64,000 nt of DNA from Membranihabitans maritimus (GCF_021729145.1 NZ_JAJSLW010000003.1:1-64000), one strand, 5' to 3'. Shown: positions 47,401 through 57,248, counted from the stretch's first letter. Numbers and translations are program-made. Notes: generated from the letters alone by a model not told the origin.

Positions 47401-50400
47401 CTTATTCCTCCGGTAATTACTTGTACATCCACTATTTCACTCTCATGCGGGCAAAGCACCCATCCGGATCAAACCGGATATCCTCAGGTATCAGATAATT
47501 GTGATAATGAAATAACAAACCTTAGCTACTCAGACGAGATACAAGAAGGAAGTTGTTCAGAAACATATACAGTAATCAGGACATGGGAAGCTGTAGATTC
47601 TTGTGGAAATATAGATAGCTGCAGACAGATCCTGGATGTAGTGGATACAACACCACCTAACATTACTTGTCCCGCGTCAACAACAGTATTCTGTGGTGAA
47701 AGTACACATCCCGATCAAACTGGGTATCCTAGTGTAAGTGACAACTGCAACGCTGAAATTGATGTAAACTATCGAAATGATACAATAATCGATGTTACAT
47801 GCCAATATACATATATAATTGAAAGGACCTGGATCGCAACAGATCCCTGCGGCAATATTGATTCCTGCGTACAAAGAATAAATGTTGCTAACAGGTCAGA
47901 AATCCAAATTAATTGTCCGGAAAATTATTCTATTGATCCCAATAATTGCATTACACAAGAAGCTGTTGACCTGGAATTCGAAGAATGGTTAGATCAGTTT
48001 TCTTATATGGGTGGCTGTACCCCTACTGTTGAAATTACAAATCCGGGACCTCCAAACAAATGCGGTGGTTCCAGCACGGTACTTTGGGATGTAATAAAAA
48101 CTTGTGGAGATACCCTGACATGTAGTGCTACATTTACAGTTGCAAAAAGTCCGGAGATTCAGGTCTCATGTCCCTCCAATAACACGGTAAGTTTTAATTT
48201 ATCACAAGAGGAAATAGAAATGCAATTCACTGCATGGCTGAATACTTTTTCAGTTTCCGGAGGCTGTAACACCACCGTAGTAACAAATAATACGGAGACT
48301 CCAACAAAAGAGTCCTGCATGGAATCTACCAAGACAGTCACCTGGATAATTGAAAGTGAGTGCTCTGAAAATATCGTGTGTTCCGCTACCTTTACTATTA
48401 GTTTTGAATCAAACAATTCTTTGCCTCCAAACTGTCAATCCATTCATCCATCTATTGATAAGGAGGGATTGACAGTAATTACCACGGAGGACTATCTCAC
48501 TAATCATTTGAGCGCAGATTATCCATTGAAACTGACAATTCAGAATGAAATTGGAGGTGTCGAGCTGGAAAAAACATTCAACTCTCCTTGCGAAATCCAT
48601 GTTTTCAATGCTTGTGAATACCTGGGCCGGGAACTTACATATTCCATTGCGAATGATGCAGGCATTTGCACAGACGGCCGATTGTTATTTCCTGATAATC
48701 CACCAATTTTTATTGAATCTGCCTGGCAAAACTCCTTTTTTCAATCATTAAATAATTCGGGGAAATCAGGTCAAAATATTTCAACTGGGAAAATAGTGGT
48801 TTACTGTGGTCAAATTCCATCACCGGATAACCATATTCCAAGCGTTATATCACCTTGTGACAATAATTCTTACCAAATAACAAATGAACCTGATTGGATC
48901 ATGCCTTTTTCATGTGATCATAATGGAGATACAAGTAAAATTATTTTGCGAACCTGGGAGGTATTTGATAAGGGTGGTAACAGATTTACATTAACGGACA
49001 CAATTGTAGTTATGAAGCTTCCAAAATTAACACCCGGTGCATTTTTGAATCAAGCGGAAGATACTATTCATTGTGAGATAAATTCGTACCTCCAGGATTC
49101 AATTTATTCAAAAAGCTACAAAAAATGGAAACAGCCCCTTGGGCTACACGATTACGAACGCCCTTATACCAAATTGAAAGGAGTTGAATACTATATACCT
49201 GAAGCCTTTATTAAAGAGGGACTAATATCCGCTTCTGAAAAAAAAGAACTCAAAGAATATTTACAATGTATTATTCTTAAAAGGGGCAATGGGAAAAATG
49301 TAACCATTAAAGATTTAATAGACGGAACGTATCACGAAGACCTTATTAAATCTTTTACGTCGGAACAATTGATATACGGGAATCTATCAAGAATTGCCAG
49401 GAAAGAAATAAATGAATTATCAATCAACCTGGATAAAGAATATACATTCTACAATTTCTTATTGCTTTCACCAGGGGATCAAATTCTCAATGAAAAAGGG
49501 GATTATGAAATCGTATCGGAAGAATGGTTTTACTACAATTATACCGCTTCTTCATACGGACGAGACAATAATTCACCCTATTGGTTTACAGGCGGATGGC
49601 CGATTCTTGAAAATGACAATAAATGTCTCCGGTATTACGATCAATTCGGAGATACCGAACACCAATGTATACAGGTTCAGGTGCCTGCATTAAACGTTAA
49701 CGGGTATGATACAGAGAATTGCATGACGATATGTTTGCCCAATGATCCGCACTGTGGTATAACATATAAAAATACTGAAAACAGTTCATGGACCGGAAAT
49801 TGCCCACAAACGCAAAATTCAGTCTGGGAAATCACCCAAACGTGCTGGAGTAATTTTTCTAACCAGTGCACTACCGACATACCCAATCCGTTAGTAACCA
49901 ATTATGAAGAAAAAAGCAAGCAGGTGAAAATAACTCTGGACCAGTGGCGAACAAGAATTGACAGACAACCTCCAATATTTGATTTTTGTTATCCCCTTTC
50001 ACCGGATTGTGATGAAGATGATCCCGACCCTATTCCCGTTAGAAGTAACCACCACTTTGAAGAACCTTGTCAGGATCTATGCTGGGACCAGCAAGAAATA
50101 ATGGATAATATAAAAAATGGAGAGCAAAACTACAGTGCCCTGCTATGGGAACAATGTCATCCGACGATTTATAATTCGGATCCCAATAGTTGTGAAGGTA
50201 CGATTTTTGTCCCGCAGGTTCAATTGATTGATAACTGTTCTGATATTAAAGAAGTGAAAGCATATCTGAACGGAAGATTTGTATCATTGGAACAAACCGA
50301 TAGTATACTTACCATCCAAAATGGAGATTCTATAATTATTAAGACTTTCGAACATACTCAAACCCCATTCACCCTACCTTTCAACAGTTGTGAAGGACAA

Positions 50401-52308
50401 CTATCAGAAGTAACCTATATTGCTATTGACAAATGCTGGAATGAAAGCAACTGGACAAAGTTCGTAACCGTTCAGGATAGAATTTCACCGACTGTGGTAT
50501 CGGATGATACTTTAAACGTGAATCTCAACGGACAGGGCTATACCTGGGTAAAAACGGAATCTTTGGATGAAGGTTCCTGGGATAATTGCGGTATAAAGGA
50601 TAAATACGGCCGAAGAAACGATTGGCACACTGCAAAAGCCGGGGTAAATTTATGCACAGGTAGAGAATATAAAGATTTTGAAGAGATCTTAATCGATTTA
50701 GGACTCAAGCCGGCCCATGTAATAAATGCCATCAGCAATGTCAAGGTAGGCATTGATTATATTACCATATATCCTGACAGCCTATTCAAGTTCCTTAATG
50801 AAAACGAAGTAGAAATTCACTACTACGAAACTTTGGTGACACTCCTGGAAGAGGAAACCGATAACAATAAAAAAGTTGTAATGGGATATTTGTACGATAT
50901 GGCCGAATATTTAGCAACTAATTGTTCGGACCGAACAGACCCACACCATAACTTATATCCGGAAGAATTACAGAGGATTTTCGACAATTTAGCCCGTATC
51001 GATGGTTACGGTAATGAAATGTCTTCTCTGGGAGGAGGATGGTCACATGATATTCCGTTTTCATGCAAAGATGTATGCGAAAATACCTGGAGTGATTTAT
51101 TGATAATGGACTACTGCGGAAACTGGAATACTTCGTGGATTGATGTCAAAATAGTTGATAAAACATTACCAGAAGTAGTGCGGAAGTTACCGGACATTGA
51201 AATTTCTACCGATGCATATCACGACTTCTATAAGAAAATAATCGAAGAAGCCGTCGACAACGGACGGTCAAGTGACAGTGCTTTCCAGGATATAAATGAA
51301 ATATTTGGCTCCTATCAATGGGTACAAATTAACAACACCGGAAACCCGTTAGACGAGTACGGTCAACCACTACCGCAAGAAAATTTCATTAACGAGTACA
51401 AAAATATAATCTGCCGGGAAAAATCGATCATTGAAAAAACTGCAGATACTTTACATTCAGGTGAAATTGTTTGGAATGAAAATGTATCAAAGGAATTAGT
51501 ATTCGACACTTTGATAAATGACCAACCGGATGGTCTCTTTATCACCAACTGTTCGGCAAAAATCGAACAGGATGTATGGATTGATACCGACGATTGTGGT
51601 AAAGGAATAATTACGCGAAGATTTTTCCTTGGTAGTGGGTGCAGTACAAAAATTACAAATAAGGAAATTCACCAGGTAATTACCGTAAACCCAGGTTGTA
51701 GTCTGCGAGAATCCATGTTTGATCCACCTAAAAAAGACCTTGAGTTATGCACTGACAAGCCGGATAATATTGCAAATATTTCCAATAAAATTCCTACACG
51801 GATTCAGCTCAAACCACATTTGAAAGAAGCTTTAACCCACCGATTCTATCAAACTTACGAAGACGCCATTAGTAAAGTGATTACAGAACCGGATAAATAC
51901 AAAATCTTAAGGACCTGGGAAATAAAGGATATATGCACGGATCAAATGGTCCGGTTCGAAAAAGTATATGTAGTATGGATAAATCCGGATTGTAAGACTA
52001 CGGAGATCAGAGGATCTCACCCAATTCGATTTGATTACCAGGAAAAGGAGATTAGCCTTTCGCAAAACCGTCCCAATCCCTTTAAGGATCATACGACCAT
52101 AGAATTCTATTTACCTGATGCCTATGAAATCCAGTTGACGGTATTCGATATTAATGGGAAAGCAATCAAAAATCACAAGGCACAATATCGCCGGGGCTAC
52201 CATGAATTCACCCTTGATAAAAGTGAATTTGGGGCAAACGGGATCTATTATTATACTTTACGGACCCGGGAAAAACAAATAACTAAGAAAATGATCTTTA
52301 TTCGATAA
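44467..52308 (+). CDS. Giant Cys-rich secreted protein with T9SS C-terminal sorting domain
   Basis: The 2613-residue protein has an N-terminal signal (MKVILISISLSIGFTANSQ). An internal ATG at 44512 would begin exactly there and may be the true start. A DUF11-like repeat is at about residues 515-650 (RPGQSIEYCVDIINPGTEP). Two tandem HYR-like modules follow at about 978-1143, each with CGxSTHPDQTGYP, SDNC, RTWxAxDxCGN and IDSC. Two copies of another Cys-rich module follow at about 1144-1316 (WLNTFSVSGGC, VCSATFT). The last 80 residues form a type A T9SS sorting domain (SLSQNRPNPFKDHTTIEFYL to KKMIFIR). It is exported by the PorSS machinery and should be anchored on the surface or released; adhesion or gliding is the likely role. 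No catalytic domain is recognised. Confidence 0.9.
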   Translation: MNYIRYVDHSAFIALMKVILISISLSIGFTANSQSDGVVQPFRNVENQKSQNGIFKIKGDFTMAGNTNLTQLNYREHIGSNSNNLMQYIDIDNDPNTLNSSSAHIEFGPEISDLEHCTEIIYAGLYWTGKADLGPGATNSISTRKTTPFRDSLDIYHDTSIEGTPYELEVRRMGTFNNYYLKYIFRADGERNLEIEFRNSAPYIYYRYSNNNDFHEVPGDKIIDITNDRIDIDFPGLTFWIGKENPVALEVFSLSRPRSFTLNQSEYRQSSTAGISKYGLESEGVERTLFKNELKLKKEGQPYISVSADPENQFIPSDQYGQIYSCSADVTEYVNEHGTGEYFVADMALTEGNGDSIGYFGCWSLIVVYENPSLTWKNIAVFKGHAFNESPNPREMVPATFDLDVEGFEAIQHGPVNVKIGYMAGEGDKHLPNDFFKLQEKNTSNFIPLSHEKNSEDNFFNSSIFTGGNPRNPQLENNTGIDIGLFEIDNSNYQFIENGQTSTTFHLGTVQDLYTVSMIAVGIDAYVPEVEAILTVNKINEIDPESPLQSVRPGQSIEYCVDIINPGTEPIQDLFLNLSLPITSDILQVSIESQWQDGITPNENTPLYNEDTRSITWDFGNLPLSVNRYDTLASFCFKVTATRECSILAIKECLEEITIEGNLSGIGAITTIPINEKPMVNGLTIQESDCDFSTDRSPIKIIIDAIEYVQQNCEGYGDDAFQITVSPDENGFAVTNIEEYFLEGTRFYNEQPRTDSSIEYDLNNPFPAEANTQNTYYGYPIADLNCFIPVRISVTENCGLVLDCGDQPIGLYNCNNPIPPAVTTVQEYIDRFNASIINPPCGSAKIFYSDGPFNPCSSTTLSRTYTIYDDLNSNNELDNNEKSITCEKDYTYFPDVEPPTIEALNTIELQGCNTPIPNPDISLIQAEDNCSNVQIEFIKDSLDQNNSDCIEQIIRIYKATDQCENSDTIHQTIRRKADLIPPVITCTSTISLSCGQSTHPDQTGYPQVSDNCDNEITNLSYSDEIQEGSCSETYTVIRTWEAVDSCGNIDSCRQILDVVDTTPPNITCPASTTVFCGESTHPDQTGYPSVSDNCNAEIDVNYRNDTIIDVTCQYTYIIERTWIATDPCGNIDSCVQRINVANRSEIQINCPENYSIDPNNCITQEAVDLEFEEWLDQFSYMGGCTPTVEITNPGPPNKCGGSSTVLWDVIKTCGDTLTCSATFTVAKSPEIQVSCPSNNTVSFNLSQEEIEMQFTAWLNTFSVSGGCNTTVVTNNTETPTKESCMESTKTVTWIIESECSENIVCSATFTISFESNNSLPPNCQSIHPSIDKEGLTVITTEDYLTNHLSADYPLKLTIQNEIGGVELEKTFNSPCEIHVFNACEYLGRELTYSIANDAGICTDGRLLFPDNPPIFIESAWQNSFFQSLNNSGKSGQNISTGKIVVYCGQIPSPDNHIPSVISPCDNNSYQITNEPDWIMPFSCDHNGDTSKIILRTWEVFDKGGNRFTLTDTIVVMKLPKLTPGAFLNQAEDTIHCEINSYLQDSIYSKSYKKWKQPLGLHDYERPYTKLKGVEYYIPEAFIKEGLISASEKKELKEYLQCIILKRGNGKNVTIKDLIDGTYHEDLIKSFTSEQLIYGNLSRIARKEINELSINLDKEYTFYNFLLLSPGDQILNEKGDYEIVSEEWFYYNYTASSYGRDNNSPYWFTGGWPILENDNKCLRYYDQFGDTEHQCIQVQVPALNVNGYDTENCMTICLPNDPHCGITYKNTENSSWTGNCPQTQNSVWEITQTCWSNFSNQCTTDIPNPLVTNYEEKSKQVKITLDQWRTRIDRQPPIFDFCYPLSPDCDEDDPDPIPVRSNHHFEEPCQDLCWDQQEIMDNIKNGEQNYSALLWEQCHPTIYNSDPNSCEGTIFVPQVQLIDNCSDIKEVKAYLNGRFVSLEQTDSILTIQNGDSIIIKTFEHTQTPFTLPFNSCEGQLSEVTYIAIDKCWNESNWTKFVTVQDRISPTVVSDDTLNVNLNGQGYTWVKTESLDEGSWDNCGIKDKYGRRNDWHTAKAGVNLCTGREYKDFEEILIDLGLKPAHVINAISNVKVGIDYITIYPDSLFKFLNENEVEIHYYETLVTLLEEETDNNKKVVMGYLYDMAEYLATNCSDRTDPHHNLYPEELQRIFDNLARIDGYGNEMSSLGGGWSHDIPFSCKDVCENTWSDLLIMDYCGNWNTSWIDVKIVDKTLPEVVRKLPDIEISTDAYHDFYKKIIEEAVDNGRSSDSAFQDINEIFGSYQWVQINNTGNPLDEYGQPLPQENFINEYKNIICREKSIIEKTADTLHSGEIVWNENVSKELVFDTLINDQPDGLFITNCSAKIEQDVWIDTDDCGKGIITRRFFLGSGCSTKITNKEIHQVITVNPGCSLRESMFDPPKKDLELCTDKPDNIANISNKIPTRIQLKPHLKEALTHRFYQTYEDAISKVITEPDKYKILRTWEIKDICTDQMVRFEKVYVVWINPDCKTTEIRGSHPIRFDYQEKEISLSQNRPNPFKDHTTIEFYLPDAYEIQLTVFDINGKAIKNHKAQYRRGYHEFTLDKSEFGANGIYYYTLRTREKQITKKMIFIR

Positions 52309-52459
52309 GGGTTGATATGAATTATTTCTCAATAGGTTTTTAGTCGAATAAAAATACATTTCTTTGCGAGTATAAGTAGTAATAACCCCTAAAAGGCAAT
52401 ATATTTTTCTCTAATACAACCCTTTCCATGTGTTAATATAGCGGTCTCTCAAGCTCCAA

Positions 52460-54058
52460 TCATTCACCATGAGACCGCCTGAATTCTTCCACAAAACCCT
52501 TAGGTTCAATATCTGATTGGTTGATCCATCCGGCTTTGATGTCTTCACCGGCCATAAAGCGGTTATAAAAGTTTCGGGTTGCGTCCTGGGAATATTCATA
52601 ATTATCGAATATATCCCCGTTACCATTGATGCGGGGATCGCCTTCCTTTTTTAATTCACTTTCCATCATGGATTTCAGGCCCGACAATACCTCCCCGTAC
52701 GCCGGGTCCTCGATCAAATTGTCCATGCAATCCGGATCCTCTGAGATCATATACAACTCTTCCCCTGGACGTTTCCCAAAGTTTAGATCCCAATATTCAC
52801 TACCTTCCTTCCTGCGATTCTGATTAATAATATAAGTCTTTGTCGGAGAACCGTCACAGTTCATATAACCGGTTTCAGGGTGTCCGGCCGGCCAACGATC
52901 GGACTTATAATTTTTTAAGTACAAAAATCCATCGTCGATAATTCCCCGCATTGGGTATCCCCAGTCATCTGGTCTTCCAAGATCATGTCGTTCCTTTCCG
53001 ATAACCATAAATTCCCGCTCATCATCGTATGTTTCCTCTCCAAATACCGGTAGAAGACTGGTCCCTTCAAAGTCTGCCATGCCACTGGATCCAAAATTTA
53101 TGCCTGCTGCATCCAAAATTGTAGGGGCATAATCTGTAAAACTTACAAACTTCTCGAACTTCCTTCCACTATTCTTTATGCCTTTAGGCCACATCATAGC
53201 CAGTGGAAGGTGATTGGAATATTCATACGATTGGCCCTTTAACCGGGGAAATGGCATACCATTATCAGAAGTAACGATTACAAGGGTATTATCCAGCTCC
53301 CCCACTTCTTCCAGGTAAGCCAGGATCTGACCTAAATGGTCGTCAAAATGCTCAATTTCATAAGCGTAGTCCAACAGATCCGTGCGTACGGTATCATTAT
53401 CCGGCCAAAAATCAAAAACGCTTTCGATCTGGTCCTTTGATTTATTGCCCCTGGATATACCCGTACCATATTCATACCTTCGATGTGGTTCTGTCGCACC
53501 ATACCAAAAACAAAAGGGTTGATCCGCACCTTTGGACTCAAAAAAAGACTTGAAATTTGCTGCATAATCAACGCTGGAAATAGCTTTAGTGGGAGGCGTC
53601 AATTTTACTTCGCTGTATGCCTCTCCTAATAAGAGCCGTTTTCCACCATCAACCTGCCCAGGATCACCAGGTGCCCAACCTTTCCCCGTATATCCGGTCA
53701 AATAACCGGCTTCTTTAAGCACTTCAGCGTACGTTTTGAATTTGGCGGGAAAATATGGTACATGGTTAGCTGCTTCCTCCAATTGCCAGGAATTCCTGCC
53801 TGTCAGGATACACGACCTCGAAGGGGCACACTTGGCATTGGGAGTATAAGCATTGGTAAAAAGAATCCCTTCGCGGGCCACCCGGTCAAATGCAGGCGTA
53901 TTCACCCATTTGGTACCATACGCTCCGGCATGCGGGAAAGATTGATCGTCTGAAATACAAAAAAGAATATTAGGACGGTCAGGTGATGGTTTTTCTTCTG
54001 TGGAACATTGGACACAGAATACTATACAAACAATAGGGAGCAGGGATTTTAAAATCAT
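52460..54058 (-). CDS. Heparan N-sulfatase-like sulfatase lipoprotein
   Basis: The 532-residue lipoprotein (signal [12 protein letters not shown]) has metal ligands in [16 protein letters not shown], the formylglycine site CAPSR in [29 protein letters not shown] and [14 protein letters not shown]. The [12 protein letters not shown] and [13 protein letters not shown] segments are those of sulfoglucosamine sulfohydrolase (heparan N-sulfatase)-type enzymes in bacteria. It may remove N- or O-sulfate from aminosugars or related residues; the actual substrate is not certain. It converges with the giant gene. Upstream lies a stretch of decayed toxin-antitoxin genes. Confidence 0.92.
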   Translation of the reverse strand: MILKSLLPIVCIVFCVQCSTEEKPSPDRPNILFCISDDQSFPHAGAYGTKWVNTPAFDRVAREGILFTNAYTPNAKCAPSRSCILTGRNSWQLEEAANHVPYFPAKFKTYAEVLKEAGYLTGYTGKGWAPGDPGQVDGGKRLLLGEAYSEVKLTPPTKAISSVDYAANFKSFFESKGADQPFCFWYGATEPHRRYEYGTGISRGNKSKDQIESVFDFWPDNDTVRTDLLDYAYEIEHFDDHLGQILAYLEEVGELDNTLVIVTSDNGMPFPRLKGQSYEYSNHLPLAMMWPKGIKNSGRKFEKFVSFTDYAPTILDAAGINFGSSGMADFEGTSLLPVFGEETYDDEREFMVIGKERHDLGRPDDWGYPMRGIIDDGFLYLKNYKSDRWPAGHPETGYMNCDGSPTKTYIINQNRRKEGSEYWDLNFGKRPGEELYMISEDPDCMDNLIEDPAYGEVLSGLKSMMESELKKEGDPRINGNGDIFDNYEYSQDATRNFYNRFMAGEDIKAGWINQSDIEPKGFVEEFRRSHGE

Positions 54059-54146
54059 CTCTTTTTCACCCTAAAGTATAACTCTTATTTTAAATAAGCT
54101 ATTCATCAATCTGTAAAACTTATAAAAAATCCCCCGTTCGTATGAT

Positions 54147-54290
54147 TTATATTGCAGGGAAGTCTCGCTTCTTTAAAATATTGAAATGTCGGTCATCCGT
54201 GAACAGATATTCTACCCGGCCACTTAGAGGATAATCAACAAATTTATAATCATCTTCATCTATAGAAATTATAGACCACAAACGTAAATA
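54147..54290 (-). pseudogene. Remnant of a PIN-domain toxin (C-terminal half)
   Basis: A 48-codon minus-strand frame reads SIDEDDYKFVDYPLSGRVEY, then LFTDDRHFNILKKRDFP, before a TAA at 54147. It matches the C-terminal half of PIN-domain proteins (DEDDNKFVDCA...A.YIVT.D.HF..L...FP). The conserved acidic residues remain, but the DCA triplet is now DYP. Nothing of the N-terminal half is found upstream; a TGA at 54291-54293 closes the frame. It is a truncated relic and not functional. Confidence 0.7.
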
Positions 54291-54352
54291 TCAACCTATC
54301 ACAGTTTCTATTTAACGAAACTTTTATCCTCTTTACTGTGTAATGATTTAGA

Positions 54353-54700
54353 ATGGACAAAATTTTTGAGATTGTATTCCTGGACGAAGCTTTTGAATTT
54401 CTGAAAGGTCTTGAACGAAAACATTACAAGAAAATCCCTTTCAATATTCGTAGAGCACAAAATGTTCACGATCCGAAACTTTCTAAAAAATTAAAAGACG
54501 ATATTTGGGAGTTTAGCATATAATATTAGGGCTTGCAGTATCGATTTCTTGCTTTTGGGGATAAATCATCTGAAACTGAAACACTGGTTATTTCCACTCA
54601 CGGATTCATCAAAAATAGAAGTAAAGTTCCAAATTATGAAATTCAAAAGGCGGTTCAAATACGGAAAAAAATTTTAAAACAAGTTAAGAAGCAATCATAA
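54353..54700 (+). pseudogene. Decayed RelE/HigB (phage Gp49-like) toxin
   Basis: From ATG at 54353 one frame of 116 codons reads as a Gp49/HigB-type toxin: MDKIFEIVFLDEAFEFL, KLSKKLKDDIWEFS, GLQYRFLAFGDKSSETETLV, THGFIKNRSKVPNYEIQKA and RKKILKQVKKQS. Two stops lie close together in the core, TAA at 54521-54523 and TAG at 54527-54529, where the family has an Arg-Thr-type segment before LQYR. The frame is kept on both sides, so point changes rather than indels broke it. An XRE antitoxin follows one base later, the reverse gene order typical of HigBA. Confidence 0.8.
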
Positions 54701-55001
54701 ATGAAAGTATACCCATTAGAAGAAGTACAAGACCAATTAATAGGTAAAGTTAAGAGAGCTTTTTGAGTATGAACTCCAACTGGATTTAATTGGTAAAGCC
54801 ATTAAACAGATTCGAAAAGATCGAAATATGACACAAGAAGAGTTAGGAAAACTCATTGGTGTTCAAAAAGTACAGATTTCGAATCTTGAAAATAATGCTA
54901 TTAATGTCACTATGAACACATTGTTAAGAGTATTTACTGCCTTGAAGGCAAAAGTGAAATTACAAGTAGAGCTTCCCATATACCCTTTACATATGGGATA
55001 A
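54701..55001 (+). pseudogene. Frameshifted XRE/HigA-family antitoxin
   Basis: The ATG at 54701 opens MKVYPLEEVQDQLIGKVKRA. The frame then hits TGA after a run of five T near 54760-54764. Removing one T restores the family sequence EYELQLDLIGKAIKQIRKDR, MTQEELGKLIGVQKVQISNL and LLRVFTALKAKVKLQVEL up to a TAA at 54999. The helix-turn-helix (TQEELGKLIGVQKVQISNLE) is intact but is not joined to a start codon. It is the antitoxin partner of the decayed toxin immediately upstream, so the whole HigBA-like unit has been lost. Confidence 0.8.
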
Positions 55002-55044
55002 ACATATCGACCCATAACAGTCGTCACATATATCGCTACTTACA

Positions 55045-56943
55045 TTATTCTATCCCCAAATACTCCAGCCTCCGCTTCACCTCAGAATTTTCTCTCACTT
55101 TTTCCCCGATCCGGCTCTGCTCAATCGAAAAAGAATACCTATCGGGTCCGTCTTGCATCAAAACAATTGAATTCAAAATTAATAATCCCTCTGCAGGATA
55201 TTCTGCAGCATACAAAGCCCTGGTCATCACCGGTACCGGATTCCGCAGGCCATTTAACCCCAAATATTCCGCTGCCCTTACCCGGTTCAAAGCTTCGGGA
55301 TCTTCATTTGAAATCTTTCGCACCTCGTTCTCAAATTCAAAAGCCCGTTCCCCAAATGAAGAACACACCGTCAGCGCCCAATAACGTTTCCAGGGATCTT
55401 TTGAATGTAACGCCTCATCTATTCCATCTCGAACTGTATCAAAATCCAGGCAAGCGTAATTCGCTATTTCCAAATAAGAATTAATCACGGAATTATTATC
55501 CTGTCCAAATTCAACGGGGTTATCAAACGCATCTCTAATCAGTAAATGCTCGGGATATAGTGATAAATCCGGCATGCTCCCCATCCATCGGTTCAATTCT
55601 TCCCTAAGTTCCTCCAGCGTCTCTTCGAATTCGGGTCTTCCCGCCAAATTAACCGTCTCATAGGGATCTTCTTCGACATCGAATAACAATTCCGGGGCAC
55701 GACTTTTAAAAAATACTTCTTGTACGGGATTTAATTTACCTTCCCTATGCAATTCGTCCCATTCCTGGTAACCTAATTGCTTATACCGGTAATTATTCAT
55801 CAAGGCATCGAAATTAAAAGGCTGAAAACTACGCATATATTTATACTTCCCTTTTCGCACGGTGCGTACCATATCGTACTTCTCATCCATTCGATCCGCA
55901 TATCCGAATACCGTATTCCTTTGGTCCACATCCTGCTTCCGGATATTCGCCCCGAGGAAAGGTTTCCCATCCATCCCTTCAGGCACTTCTATACCGGCCA
56001 AATTCAAGACGGTAGGCCCAAGGTCTATAAAACTCACAAATCCATCGATAGAGCCTCCGGCTTCTACCCCCAATACTTCCCTGTATTTTTCAGGCACAAA
56101 AACGACCATCGGCACATGCAATCCCGTTTCACGCAAATACCCTTTACTTCCGGGTAATACACCTCCGTGATCCCCGTAGTAAAAAATGATTGTATTTTCC
56201 ATTAACCCATCTTTTTGCAATTCATCCACTACTTCTCCTACCTGGTGGTCCATCTCAATAATTTTGTCCCGGTAATACGCATTTGTGTATCGAAACAAAT
56301 CAGTCTCCGGATGCCCAGGTTCGATATCAAATGAATGCATTTCCGTCCGGGGATTGTAATTACTCATTTCCTCCCTGGAAAAGTGCAGACTACTTTCATG
56401 AGTAGTAGTGATATTAAATACATGGAAAAAAGGTTGGTCATTGCCCCTGTTTCTCCACGTCGCTTTCTTCGAAGACTCATCCCACACACTTTCCGATTTT
56501 TCAAGGTTGTAGTCTTCTTTGCTATTGTTGGTCGTATAATAGCCTGCTTCCCGCAAATATTCCGGAAACATTTTGACACTACCGGGCATAGGAACTTTTT
56601 TCATTTTACGATGGAATTGAGCACCAATTCGCGGTGCATAACATCCCGTGATAATGGTGGAACGGGCTACACTGCATACCGGGGCATTGGAAAAAGCATG
56701 GTTAAATTTTATTCCTTGTTTTGCCAGTGCCTCAATATTCGGTGTTTCCACCCCATTTTCGTCAAACAATGACATATAATGCTTAGAATTATCCTCCGAG
56801 GTAATCCAGACGATATTGGGTCGAACATATGTATCAGTAGCTTCTTTGCATCCAATATTGAAGAATATCAGTAGCGAAAGGAGAAAAATAACAGGTGTGT
56901 AAAAGTACTTTCTAAATAAGGATAGGGTGGTTCGTTTATTCAT
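55045..56943 (-). CDS. Sulfatase (S1 family) with variant CSVAR site and HEAT-like tail
   Basis: The 632-residue lipoprotein (LLIFFNIGCKE) has the sulfatase fold, but its signature differs. The formylglycine site is CSVAR (APVCSVARSTIITGCYAPR), with Val in place of Pro, and the first metal pair is SED (WITSEDNSKHY) rather than DD. YYGDHGGVLPGSKGY is the second metal segment. This form is seen in heparan N-sulfatase-type bacterial sulfatases. Beyond about residue 480 it has helical pairs that look HEAT-like (EALHSKDPWKRYWALTVC, VRAAEYLGLNGLRNPVPV). The formylglycine enzyme usually tolerates this change, so it may well be active, but that is not certain. Confidence 0.88.
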   Translation of the reverse strand: MNKRTTLSLFRKYFYTPVIFLLSLLIFFNIGCKEATDTYVRPNIVWITSEDNSKHYMSLFDENGVETPNIEALAKQGIKFNHAFSNAPVCSVARSTIITGCYAPRIGAQFHRKMKKVPMPGSVKMFPEYLREAGYYTTNNSKEDYNLEKSESVWDESSKKATWRNRGNDQPFFHVFNITTTHESSLHFSREEMSNYNPRTEMHSFDIEPGHPETDLFRYTNAYYRDKIIEMDHQVGEVVDELQKDGLMENTIIFYYGDHGGVLPGSKGYLRETGLHVPMVVFVPEKYREVLGVEAGGSIDGFVSFIDLGPTVLNLAGIEVPEGMDGKPFLGANIRKQDVDQRNTVFGYADRMDEKYDMVRTVRKGKYKYMRSFQPFNFDALMNNYRYKQLGYQEWDELHREGKLNPVQEVFFKSRAPELLFDVEEDPYETVNLAGRPEFEETLEELREELNRWMGSMPDLSLYPEHLLIRDAFDNPVEFGQDNNSVINSYLEIANYACLDFDTVRDGIDEALHSKDPWKRYWALTVCSSFGERAFEFENEVRKISNEDPEALNRVRAAEYLGLNGLRNPVPVMTRALYAAEYPAEGLLILNSIVLMQDGPDRYSFSIEQSRIGEKVRENSEVKRRLEYLGIE

Positions 56944-56972
56944 TTAATTAATTTTTACCAAAACTCAATAAA

Positions 56973-57248
56973 TTATCCATCTATTTCATAACTATGAGTG
57001 TTCCTACCAGCTAAAACTAATTTATTTTGAACCATAGCAGCAATCCAAATATCGTTTTCGGAATTAGGTTTACTTCTTCGAAATAATTAAGATTTTATTG
57101 GCCCATAATTATTGCCCGTTTCTTCATCAGGCAAAAATAACATAGATTTATCTCGGAATTTATTTGCAATAACTAACTGTATTGCTTTAGTTATTAAGTA
57201 ATTCCCTCCAAATTAAAGTGTCACTAATATTGTAATTGAAATAATCAT
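56973..57248 (-). pseudogene. Decayed VapC-type PIN toxin
   Basis: One minus-strand frame, ATG at 57248 to TAA at 56973, reads as a VapC: MIISITILVTL, then LPDEETGNNYGPIKS, LFRRSKPNSENDIWIAAMVQ and NKLVLAGRNTHSYEIDG. ENDIWIAA and the TRN-like AGRN segment are diagnostic of VapC PIN toxins. In-frame TAA codons at 57213-57215 and 57087-57089 interrupt it, and the true N-terminus with the first catalytic Asp is not found. The remaining 240 bases up to the next gene hold only a broken frame that I cannot name. Confidence 0.72.
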
